Shown: one piece after another, positions 43,453 to 50,695 of the stretch | How positions within the stretch are numbered: position 1 is the stretch's first letter | Layout of the letters: every line of letters begins with the position of its first letter | NCBI RefSeq assembly: GCF_000786215.1 | Contig: NZ_JROG01000007.1 | Coordinates: forward strand, 62,001 to 126,000 | Reading direction: 5' to 3' | DNA length: 64,000 nucleotides | From: Sphingomonas sp. 35-24ZXX | GTDB lineage: Bacteria > Pseudomonadota > Alphaproteobacteria > Sphingomonadales > Sphingomonadaceae | Notes under the pieces: model-generated | The model's input: only the letters and a program-made list of their open reading frames with translations | Databases searched by the model: none | What the model was told of the DNA's origin: nothing | Position numbers and translations under genes: made by a program

Positions 43453-46167
43453 TCAGAATTCCAGCGAAGCGCTGATCGAAAAGGCCCGGCCGATTTCATA
43501 GGCGTTATTGCGGATCAGCGAGTTGTTGAGACGCTGGAACTCGACATAATCGGTGCTCAGCAGGTTGCGCGCCTCGAACTTGAGTTCACCCACCCGGTTG
43601 AACAGCTTGAAGCCTTCGCGCCAGACGAAGTCGAGCCGCGGACCGGTGAATTCGACGAAGTCGGGCTGTCCCGCCGGACCACGGTTGGTCACGCGGTTGC
43701 TGTTCCAAGACAGCAGGATCGTCTGCTGCGACAACCGCTCGCCGGTGCTTTCCATGCCGAACTGGACGTTGGCAATATGGTCGGACTGGCCGGTCAGCGC
43801 GAAACCGCCGGTGCGGAAGATCGTCGAGGCCGGCACCATCGCACCGCTCAGAGGATCGGCGATCTGGTCCTGCGCGGTCACCTTCACCTCGGAATTGGTG
43901 AAGGTATAGTTGCCCGCGAGCAGCATCCGGCGTTCGTCGAAGAAGGAACCGCCCAGATCGATCATGTCGAAATACTTCACCAGCTCGATTTCCGCGCCGT
44001 ACAGCGTCGCCGTCGGTGCGTTGGCGAAGGTGGTGAAGAAGTTGTCGCCCTGGCGGAAGCCCAGGTTCTCGATCGGATCCTTGATGTCCTTGTAGAACAC
44101 CGCTGCGGTCAGGCGCTGATCGCGATCGAAATACCATTCGAAGCGCGTTTCCAGGTTGATCAGGCGGCTGTTCTTGAGGAATGGGTTGCCGAAGAAGGTG
44201 CGGTCGAATTCCAGATCGAGATACTGCTGCGGCGCCAGTTCGCGGAACTGCGGGCGGGCAATCGTCTTCGATGCGGCGAACCGGATCTGCATGTTCTCTT
44301 CGAGGTTCCAGGTCAGCGTCGCCGCCGGCAGGAAGTCGTCCTTCTTGATGTTGGTCGCCACCAGATTGGCGCTGCCCAGACCGAACAGGTCGATCGGCAG
44401 CACGAACTGGTCACCATCCTCATAGCGGACACCCGCCTGCAGCCTCAGGCTCTCAGCCAGTTCGGCCTCGAACTGGACATAGCCTGCATGGACCTCGAGG
44501 CCCGCCGAATAGGCCGCTGCGCCGTTGGTGCCCGAGGTTTCGACTAGGCGCACGTCATAGGTATAGACGTTGAAGTCCGAGAGCAGGAAGTCGGGGCGCT
44601 GCTGCGACACAGCGAAGGGCAGCGGGCCGTTGCCGCTCAGGAAGCGGAAGTCGCGGCGGATCGAGGTACGGTCGTTCTTGTAATAGGCATAGCCGGCCGA
44701 GAAGGTGATCGGCACGCCGATATCGGTTTCATAGGCCAGATCGACATTGGCGCCATAGACGTTGTCGTCGAGATCGCTGAACGCGATACGCGCGCCTTCG
44801 CCCGCCGACTGCAGGTCATTGACGAAGTCGTTGGCCAGGGCGCTGAAGGTATAGTCGAAGGTCCGCTCGTACGGCGCTTCGCGCTGCGAATTGGCGTAGC
44901 TGCCGCGGAAGTTGAGGCGGAAATTGTCGAACTTCATCTCGCCGACGAACTGGGTGTTCATCAGCTGACGTTCGAACCAGTTGGTGCGGCTCCGGTTGAT
45001 CAGCCGGGTATCGGTGACGCGCGCGTCGATACCTTCGCGGATCGACGCATCCTTGAGCGTATCGCGGATGTAGATGTTGGTGAGCTTGAACTTGTGCTCG
45101 CCGACATCCGCGGTCACGCCGAACAGGCCGTTGACGACGATGCGGTTCTCGGTGGTCAGATAGTTGAAGTTGATGTCGGGCAGCAGCGTATCGACGCCGG
45201 CCACCGGAACGATGCCCTGCGAAATCTGCTGGACGCCGCCGCGCGTACGCCAGGTGTTGTTGATGCCGGCGGCACCGACGATGCCGATGTTGACATCACC
45301 CACCAGAAAGCTGGTCGCGCCGCTCAGTTGGCCGGAGAAGTTGACCGGGATGTTGTTGTTGCGCTGGATCAGCGAGGTGTTGGCATTAGCGAGGCTTGCG
45401 GTCAGGTCACGCACCTGTGCGGCGGTGAAATTGGCGCCGGCCGCAATCGGGTTGCCCGATGCAAAAGCGTTGCGCAGGTTGGCGGGCAAGGTACGCGCGC
45501 CATTGTCGAAGCCGGTAAAGTCGGTCGACGAACCGAAATAGGTATAGCCCACCTCACCCGTGGTGATCGTGTCGCCGCCGGTGCCGAATTCGATCTTGAA
45601 GAACGGATCGCGGGGTACCGACTTGGTGGTGAGGTTGATGGCGCCGCCACCGAATTCGCCCGGATAATCCACCGAATAGCTCTTCTGGATGGTGGTCGAG
45701 GCGATGACGCTGGTCGGGAAGATGTCAAGCGGCACCGTACGGCGCAGCGGGTCGGGCGATGTCAGCGGCGAGCCGTTGAGCAGCGCGAGCGAATAGCGCT
45801 CGCCCAGGCCGCGGACGAACACGAAGCGGCCGCCGACGACGCTGAGGCCGGTCACGCGCTGCAGCGAGCCTGCGATATCGCCATCGGCAGTGCGGGCGAT
45901 ATCCGCCTCGCTCAACACCGATACGACTTCGGGCGTCGCCTTGATGGGATTGGGGATGAAGCGGCCACGCACCACGATCTCTTCATTGCCGCCAGCACCG
46001 GGACCCGAGATCTCGATCTCTTCTTCAACCGGCTCTTCGACAGCAGACTCTGCGGGATCGGCCTGCGGCGCAGGGGGAGGCGCTTCCTGGGCAAATGCGG
46101 CTGGCGAAACCAGGCCGGTACTGACCATCAGCAATGCAGCGAATGAAAGCGGCGTGATTTTCGCCAT
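43453..46167 (-). CDS. TonB-dependent outer-membrane receptor
   Basis: This 904-residue protein has a Sec signal ending A-A-F-A-Q near residue 26 and a Pro/Glu-rich region. E-E-I-V-V-R-G begins the plug domain (about residues 65-175), and a 22-stranded barrel follows, ending with an aromatic C-terminal residue (S-L-E-F). The plug contains V-R-G-L-G-E-R-Y and Y-P-G-E-F-G-G-G, as in the receptor group that accompanies surface lipoproteins. The ligand is not determined; the neighbouring PhoD and Pho-box-like sites suggest a phosphorus-containing ligand (inference). The gene lies downstream of the lipoprotein gene with a terminator-like hairpin in between. Confidence 0.9.
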   Translation of the reverse strand: MAKITPLSFAALLMVSTGLVSPAAFAQEAPPPAPQADPAESAVEEPVEEEIEISGPGAGGNEEIVVRGRFIPNPIKATPEVVSVLSEADIARTADGDIAGSLQRVTGLSVVGGRFVFVRGLGERYSLALLNGSPLTSPDPLRRTVPLDIFPTSVIASTTIQKSYSVDYPGEFGGGAINLTTKSVPRDPFFKIEFGTGGDTITTGEVGYTYFGSSTDFTGFDNGARTLPANLRNAFASGNPIAAGANFTAAQVRDLTASLANANTSLIQRNNNIPVNFSGQLSGATSFLVGDVNIGIVGAAGINNTWRTRGGVQQISQGIVPVAGVDTLLPDINFNYLTTENRIVVNGLFGVTADVGEHKFKLTNIYIRDTLKDASIREGIDARVTDTRLINRSRTNWFERQLMNTQFVGEMKFDNFRLNFRGSYANSQREAPYERTFDYTFSALANDFVNDLQSAGEGARIAFSDLDDNVYGANVDLAYETDIGVPITFSAGYAYYKNDRTSIRRDFRFLSGNGPLPFAVSQQRPDFLLSDFNVYTYDVRLVETSGTNGAAAYSAGLEVHAGYVQFEAELAESLRLQAGVRYEDGDQFVLPIDLFGLGSANLVATNIKKDDFLPAATLTWNLEENMQIRFAASKTIARPQFRELAPQQYLDLEFDRTFFGNPFLKNSRLINLETRFEWYFDRDQRLTAAVFYKDIKDPIENLGFRQGDNFFTTFANAPTATLYGAEIELVKYFDMIDLGGSFFDERRMLLAGNYTFTNSEVKVTAQDQIADPLSGAMVPASTIFRTGGFALTGQSDHIANVQFGMESTGERLSQQTILLSWNSNRVTNRGPAGQPDFVEFTGPRLDFVWREGFKLFNRVGELKFEARNLLSTDYVEFQRLNNSLIRNNAYEIGRAFSISASLEF

Positions 46168-46185
46168 GAGTCCCTCCAGTAATTC

Positions 46186-46221
46186 AAAAAAGGGGCGGCG
46201 GCGCTTGTTCGCCGCCGCCCC
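46186..46221 (-). terminator. strong hairpin between lipoprotein and receptor genes
   Basis: A perfect 12-bp GC stem (46192-46203 with 46210-46221) with a 6-base loop is followed, in the minus direction, by TTTTTT. It is a textbook rho-independent terminator or attenuator placed 22 bases after the lipoprotein stop and 19 bases before the receptor start. It would lower receptor expression relative to the lipoprotein. Confidence 0.8.
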
Positions 46222-46243
46222 GCATCCGGTCAGCGGTCTGCTA

Positions 46244-47794
46244 TCAGGTCGTGGGAATGCTCGGCACGGCGGTGCAAGCAGGCGTCGTGCTGTACAGGCC
46301 GCAGGTCCATCCCTGGAAGCGCGTGTCGGCAGCATCGCGCACCGCACCGATATAGGTGACTGCGGTGTAGAAGCTGTTGATCGACGTCACGTTGAACACC
46401 GGACGCGCGGTTTCGTTCGCGCCGTTGATGAAGATGCCCGACAGCGTCGAGGTGCCGTTGGTGGTGTTGTTCGATCCGGCGGTGAACAGCGCCTGGATTG
46501 CCGCCACGGTGACGTTGCCATCGTCGGTGAAGGCATTCGGGCAGCTGAGGAACACCGATTCAAAGCGCGGCGGACCGGCTTCGTCGCCGGCACCGGCGGT
46601 GCCAGTCGCCTGCATCGTCACGGCGCTGTCGACATCGAGGCACCAGCCCGGACCGCTGATCACGCTGTTGAACGCGGCAAAGTCCATGCCGCCGCGCAGC
46701 AGGATCGCCGCTTCGTCAGCGGTGGTCTGGGTGGACACGAAGGTCGCGTTCGACATCGACCACGCGGTGCGCGGTTCTGCCTGTTCGTTGCCGTTCGAAT
46801 CGCCTTCGATCACGTGGTTGGCGCTGGCGGTCTGCACGCCGATGAGGAACTGGTTGAAGCCCTTGTAGCCCAGATCCATGTCGAACGTGTCGTCGTCATT
46901 GCCGAGGCCGACGAGGTTGCGGCCGTTGACGCGTCCACCGAACCATTCGATGCCGTCATCAGAGCTGTTGTAGACCTGGACGTTCTGGAAGAACGTGCCC
47001 GAGCCGACGCCGGCCAGCGTGATGCCGTTGAGCTCGTTGCCCGGCTGCACTTCGAAGCCCGAATAGCGAACCTGGAAGAACGAAATGCGGCCCGAGTTGT
47101 CGGTCGGCACGGCGCCACCGTAGTTGGCGTTGGTACCTTCCACCACGCCCGAGCAATCGGTGCGGGTGCCGCCCGGGTTGGTCGGCGAACCGGTGGCGCA
47201 ATCCGACAGCGGCGCACGGCCGAGGATCACGACGCCGCCCCACAGGCCCTTGGAGTTGGCGGTGGCGGTTCCGGTGATGTTGTCGCGGGCGGTAAAGATG
47301 ATCGGACGCTCGGCGGTGCCTTCAGCGAACAGCTGCGAACCGCGGTTGACGAGCAGGAAGTCCGCGCCCGACGAACCGAAGAAGGTCACGCCCGGCTCGA
47401 TGGTCAGGATGGCCGAGGTGCCGGTGTTGCCGGTGGGGCCGACATCGACGCCGACCTGAACGCGGCCCGAAAGCGAATAGACGGTGCCGGCGCGACGCGG
47501 AATGACGAGGTTGGTCGTCAGCGTGCCGGAGAGCTGGCAGTTGCGGGCAACCGCGCCGCCGCCCAGCGTGATGGTGCCGACATTGGCGGTGCCATTGGGG
47601 CAATCGGCAGCCGGGCCGGTCGGGGTCGGCGTCGGAGTGGGGGTCGGCGCGGGGGCCGGAGCAGGTGCCGGAGCCGGGGCGGGCACAACGACCACGCCTT
47701 CACCGGGCGATGCGACATCGTCTGCACCACAGGCCGTCACCACCAGGGCAGCGGCCGAAGCCATCAGGACCGAACGAACACGTGCATTGAGCAT
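46244..47794 (-). CDS. large lipoprotein with Pro-rich linker and beta-helix-like domain
   Basis: The 516-residue lipoprotein has a signal with the lipobox V-T-A-C near residue 22. A linker of alternating Pro-Ala, then Pro-Thr, follows at about residues 38-60. The mature domain, rich in Gly, Asn, Thr and Ser, resembles a right-handed parallel beta-helix or repeated beta fold, with conserved Cys pairs (C-P-N-G, D-C-A-T-G, D-C-S-G-V). A surface-displayed binding or scaffold protein is likely. It is immediately upstream of the receptor gene, and a candidate PhoB operator lies about 137 bases upstream. A role with the receptor, or as substrate of the neighbouring secretion system, is inference. 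Confidence 0.75.
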   Translation of the reverse strand: MLNARVRSVLMASAAALVVTACGADDVASPGEGVVVVPAPAPAPAPAPAPTPTPTPTPTGPAADCPNGTANVGTITLGGGAVARNCQLSGTLTTNLVIPRRAGTVYSLSGRVQVGVDVGPTGNTGTSAILTIEPGVTFFGSSGADFLLVNRGSQLFAEGTAERPIIFTARDNITGTATANSKGLWGGVVILGRAPLSDCATGSPTNPGGTRTDCSGVVEGTNANYGGAVPTDNSGRISFFQVRYSGFEVQPGNELNGITLAGVGSGTFFQNVQVYNSSDDGIEWFGGRVNGRNLVGLGNDDDTFDMDLGYKGFNQFLIGVQTASANHVIEGDSNGNEQAEPRTAWSMSNATFVSTQTTADEAAILLRGGMDFAAFNSVISGPGWCLDVDSAVTMQATGTAGAGDEAGPPRFESVFLSCPNAFTDDGNVTVAAIQALFTAGSNNTTNGTSTLSGIFINGANETARPVFNVTSINSFYTAVTYIGAVRDAADTRFQGWTCGLYSTTPACTAVPSIPTT

Positions 47795-47930
47795 CTTGGA
47801 ATCTCCGCAAATCTGGACAGAACTGGCTGTCGGCTTTTCAGGAACGAGCGGAGATGATGTGATTCCACCCCCTGGAACGTCGCTCGAGGGGGCTGATAGG
47901 CAGGCATGATGAACCTGCGGGGCCATTTTG

Positions 47931-47959
47931 ATGACAGATGGGAGTCAGGTTTGTGACTC
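47931..47959 (-). promoter_or_regulatory. candidate PhoB operator upstream of the lipoprotein gene
   Basis: On the minus strand the 7-base units GAGTCAC (47959-47953), CTGACTC (47948-47942) and CTGTCAT (47937-47931) are separated by 4 bases each. A fourth in-phase unit, ATGACTC (47970-47964), extends the array upstream. GTCAC and GTCAT are again 22 bases apart, and the spacer AAAC after the first unit is identical to that at gspC. Confidence 0.55.
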
Positions 47960-48159
47960 TTCGGAGTCATTTGTGAAAATCGTGCGACAATCGACGCTAT
48001 TTGTGCATCATCATCTTGATTTTATAGCATTTTCATTCAGCCAGAGCGAGCGGTCGTGTGCCGAAATGAGGCATTGCGCGACGGTTGCAGACCATCGCCG
48101 CGCCCCATTATGCCGCTCATGGGTGGCCAATCGGCAACAGTCGGGCGCGGGGACAATGC

Positions 48160-48188
48160 AAAACCCGGCCGAACCATGTTCGACCGGG
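48160..48188 (-). terminator. terminator of the TPR-like gene
   Basis: On the minus strand an 11-bp stem with one mismatch (48178-48188 with 48164-48174) and a 3-base loop is followed by TTTT. It lies 35 bases after the stop of the TPR-like gene. Confidence 0.75.
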
Positions 48189-48222
48189 CTGCTGAAGGTT
48201 GAGGTATGAAGGTGCTGCGCGA

Positions 48223-48633
48223 TCAGCGGCTGGCATAGCCCTGATCGAGACGGCGAAGCGCATGGCGCGCCGCGACCCGGCTGTCCATCACCCGGCCATC
48301 GGCCAGGATCACATCGAACGACCGCTCGGTGTCGATCGCCGCCTGATAGTGGCTGCGTGCCGAGACCATGTCGCCCATCTTGGCATAGGCCAGACCCATG
48401 TTGATCAACCTTGCGGGATCACGACGGGCGGCCGGAGAAACCTGTTTTTCGGCGGCCTGCATCTGTTCGAGCGCGGCCGGATAATTGCCCTTGAGCAGCG
48501 CAGCATAGCCCAGCGCGCCAGTCTCATAGCCGATTTCGGTCGCCGCCGCCCGGTTCTGCACAGGCTGGGCAATGCCCGGAGCAGCCATACCGAGGGCGGC
48601 CAGGGCCGCGATTGCGATAACTTTGGTGGTCAT
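48223..48633 (-). CDS. small secreted TPR-like protein
   Basis: The 136-residue protein has a Sec signal ending G-I-A-Q near residue 22, then about two TPR-like helical pairs (G-A-L-G-Y-A-A-L-L-K-G-N-Y-P-A-A-L-E and G-L-A-Y-A-K-M-G-D). It is probably periplasmic and binds other proteins. The ATG at 48633 gives the signal; the longer frame is unlikely. It is divergent from phoD across a region with Pho-box-like units, and has its own terminator. Confidence 0.75.
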   Translation of the reverse strand: MTTKVIAIAALAALGMAAPGIAQPVQNRAAATEIGYETGALGYAALLKGNYPAALEQMQAAEKQVSPAARRDPARLINMGLAYAKMGDMVSARSHYQAAIDTERSFDVILADGRVMDSRVAARHALRRLDQGYASR

Positions 48634-48700
48634 GTCATCATGTCCTTTCTGTTGGTGACAAGGCAAATGCTACGCTTATGTGACAGCCGTGGCAATATGG

Positions 48701-48740
48701 ATGTCACATAAAATACTCCTTAATGTCATATTTCTGTAAT
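48701..48740 (+). promoter_or_regulatory. candidate PhoB operator upstream of phoD
   Basis: Four in-phase 7-base units with 4-base spacers lie on the plus strand: ATGTCAC (48701-48707), AATACTC (48712-48718), ATGTCAT (48723-48729) and CTGTAAT (48734-48740). GTCAC and GTCAT cores are 22 bases apart. The array ends about 108 bases before the phoD start codon. Confidence 0.65.
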
Positions 48741-48847
48741 TTTCGGCTTTTTTGCGGATTGTCACACGCCCGACATCGCTCTTGACCAAAAGGCCCCGGC
48801 GCTGTCCGATGCGCAAAACCCAAGATTCCGCAGGAGAGGCCACCCCC

Positions 48848-50533
48848 ATGACCATGACGATCGATCGCAGGCTGCTCATCAAGGCCGGCACCTTCGGCCT
48901 TGCCGCGCTGTCGCTGCCAGGCGCTGCGCTGGCATTCACATCGGCGCGCGGGTTTTCGCATGGGGTGGCGAGCGGCGAGCCGAGCGCCGATTCGGTGCTG
49001 CTGTGGACGCGCTTCGTCGGCGACAGCGACACCCGCCTCACCGCTGAGCTTTCGACCAGCCCCGATTTCGCCAAGACCGTGGGCGGCGGATCGGTCACCG
49101 CGAGCGGTGCGCGCGATCATATCGCCAAGATCACCGTCACCGGGCTGAAGCCCGACAGCTGGTATTTCTATCGCTTCGTCGCCGCCGATGGGAGCAAGTC
49201 GCCGATCGGGCGCACGCGCACGCTGCCGAAGGGGGAGACAAGCGCGTTCAACCTCGGCGTGTTCTCATGCTCCAACCTGCCCTTCGGCTGGTTTAACGCT
49301 TATGGCCATGCCGCCGCGCGCAAGGATATCGATCTGGCGCTGCATCTGGGCGACTATATCTATGAATACGGTCCCGATGTGTATCCCACCCGCGGCCAGG
49401 CGCTGGCCGGGCGCATGGTGCAGCCCGACCACGAGATGGTGACGCTGGCCGATTACCGTCTGCGCTATGCCAGCTACCGGCTCGATCCCGATCTGCAGGC
49501 CCTGCACCAGAGCGTGCCGATGATCGCGATGTGGGACGATCATGAAATCGCCAACGACGCCTGGAAGGGCGGCGCGCAGAACCATCAGGATGCGACCGAG
49601 GGCGATTATGCGACCCGGCGGCGCATCGCCGAACAGGTCTATCGCGAATGGATGCCGGTCGCCGACCTGACCCCGGCCGATGCGCTGTGGAGCAGCTACC
49701 AGATCGGCAATCTCGCCACTATCATCCGCACCGAAAGCCGCCTTTCCGGACGCGACAAGCCTGCCGAGCTGGCCGAGGCGTTTGCCGGCGGCGGTGACCT
49801 CGCACAGGCGCTCGCCAAGTTCCGCGACGAGACCTGGATGGCCCCGTCGCGCCGGATGCTGGGTGACGATCAGGCGCGCTGGCTGGGTGAGCAGTTCAAG
49901 GCATCCAAGGCATCGGGCACGCGCTGGCAGGTCTGGGCGCAGCAATGCGTAATGGGATCGCTCAAGCTGCCGCTCGAAACCGCTGACTGGGTGCCCAAGG
50001 ACGCGCCGCAGATCGTCCGCACCCGATCGGCCGCAGGTCTGGCCGCGAGCAAGGCGGGCCTTCCGTTCAACATGGACGCGTGGGACGGCTACCCCGTGCA
50101 GCGCGAGGCTCTGCTCAAGGCAGCGCAGGGGGTGGATGCCGACCTTGTCGTGCTGTCGGGCGATAGCCACAACGGCTGGGGCTTCGATCTTGCCGCCGAT
50201 GGCAAGCCGGCTGGCGTCGAGTTCGCAGGCCATGCGGTCACATCGCCGGGATTTGAAGCGTATGCTCCGACAATTCCGGCCAAGGATGTCGCCGGCGCGC
50301 TGATCCGCGGCAATCCGCAGCTCAAATGGGCCGATACCGGAATCCGCGGCTATATGACGGTCAACCTGACGCAGGAAAAGGCCACATCGCACTGGCACGC
50401 GATGCGCACCATCCGCGAACAGTCCACGGAGCTCGCCGGCACCGAAAGCCGCAGCGTGCTCCCCGGCCGCAAGACCATCTCCGAACCCGGCTGGTCGCGC
50501 TGGAGCCCGGTGAGCGACACCGCAGACAGCTGA
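48848..50533 (+). CDS. phoD: alkaline phosphatase D family protein, Tat-exported
   Basis: The 561-residue phosphodiesterase/phosphatase has a twin-arginine signal D-R-R-L-L-I-K at residues 6-12. The PhoD N-terminal domain (F-S-H-G-V-A-S-G-E-P) follows, then the metallophosphoesterase core: G-D-Y-I-Y-E-Y, W-D-D-H-E-I-A-N-D and S-G-D-S-H-N-G-W. PhoD enzymes release phosphate from mono- and diesters and act outside the cytoplasm with calcium and iron. GGAGAGG precedes the ATG. Upstream Pho-box-like units fit induction by phosphate shortage. As a Tat-exported folded protein it is a plausible substrate for the type II secretion system nearby (inference). Confidence 0.92.
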   Translation: MTMTIDRRLLIKAGTFGLAALSLPGAALAFTSARGFSHGVASGEPSADSVLLWTRFVGDSDTRLTAELSTSPDFAKTVGGGSVTASGARDHIAKITVTGLKPDSWYFYRFVAADGSKSPIGRTRTLPKGETSAFNLGVFSCSNLPFGWFNAYGHAAARKDIDLALHLGDYIYEYGPDVYPTRGQALAGRMVQPDHEMVTLADYRLRYASYRLDPDLQALHQSVPMIAMWDDHEIANDAWKGGAQNHQDATEGDYATRRRIAEQVYREWMPVADLTPADALWSSYQIGNLATIIRTESRLSGRDKPAELAEAFAGGGDLAQALAKFRDETWMAPSRRMLGDDQARWLGEQFKASKASGTRWQVWAQQCVMGSLKLPLETADWVPKDAPQIVRTRSAAGLAASKAGLPFNMDAWDGYPVQREALLKAAQGVDADLVVLSGDSHNGWGFDLAADGKPAGVEFAGHAVTSPGFEAYAPTIPAKDVAGALIRGNPQLKWADTGIRGYMTVNLTQEKATSHWHAMRTIREQSTELAGTESRSVLPGRKTISEPGWSRWSPVSDTADS

Positions 50534-50562
50534 TCGCCACGCCGTTTGTCGACGCTGACCTG

Positions 50563-50589
50563 CCGCCTGCCGAAAAGCCTGGCGGGCGG
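50563..50589 (+). terminator. hairpin after phoD
   Basis: CCGCCTGCC (50563-50571) pairs with GGCGGGCGG (50581-50589), with one wobble pair and a 9-base loop, 30 bases after the phoD stop. No T-run follows, so termination is uncertain. Confidence 0.35.
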
Positions 50590-50652
50590 ACGGGCGTCTC
50601 TCTACGCTCTCGCCCATAGCCGCTGCCCGCTATCTTGCGGGATGCCAGCGGT

Positions 50653-50670
50653 TGCCCGCACGTGCGGGCA
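50653..50670. promoter_or_regulatory. perfect 18-bp palindrome upstream of the M13 peptidase
   Basis: TGCCCGCAC (50653-50661) is followed directly by its reverse complement GTGCGGGCA (50662-50670). It ends 25 bases before the peptidase ATG, a typical position for an operator near the transcription start. The binding protein is unknown. Confidence 0.4.
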
Positions 50671-50695
50671 CAATCAGACATCCGGGGAGCTATGA

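Larger units (their letters stand above)
47795..48222. other. 428-base gene-free region with regulatory sites
   Basis: This gap holds the leader and promoter of the lipoprotein gene, a candidate PhoB operator (47931-47959) and the terminator of the TPR-like gene (48160-48188). The central part (about 47990-48060) is AT-rich. I found no credible coding region or RNA gene. Confidence 0.6.

Noticed and set aside
47655-47730. Simple repeat in the lipoprotein gene as a phase-variation tract
   Set aside because: The repeat encodes the Pro-Ala/Pro-Thr linker in whole codons with mixed synonymous bases; it is not a uniform slippage tract.
45890-47857. A 655-codon open frame on the plus strand over the receptor and lipoprotein genes
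   Set aside because: Antisense shadow of two genes with signal peptides and proper terminators.
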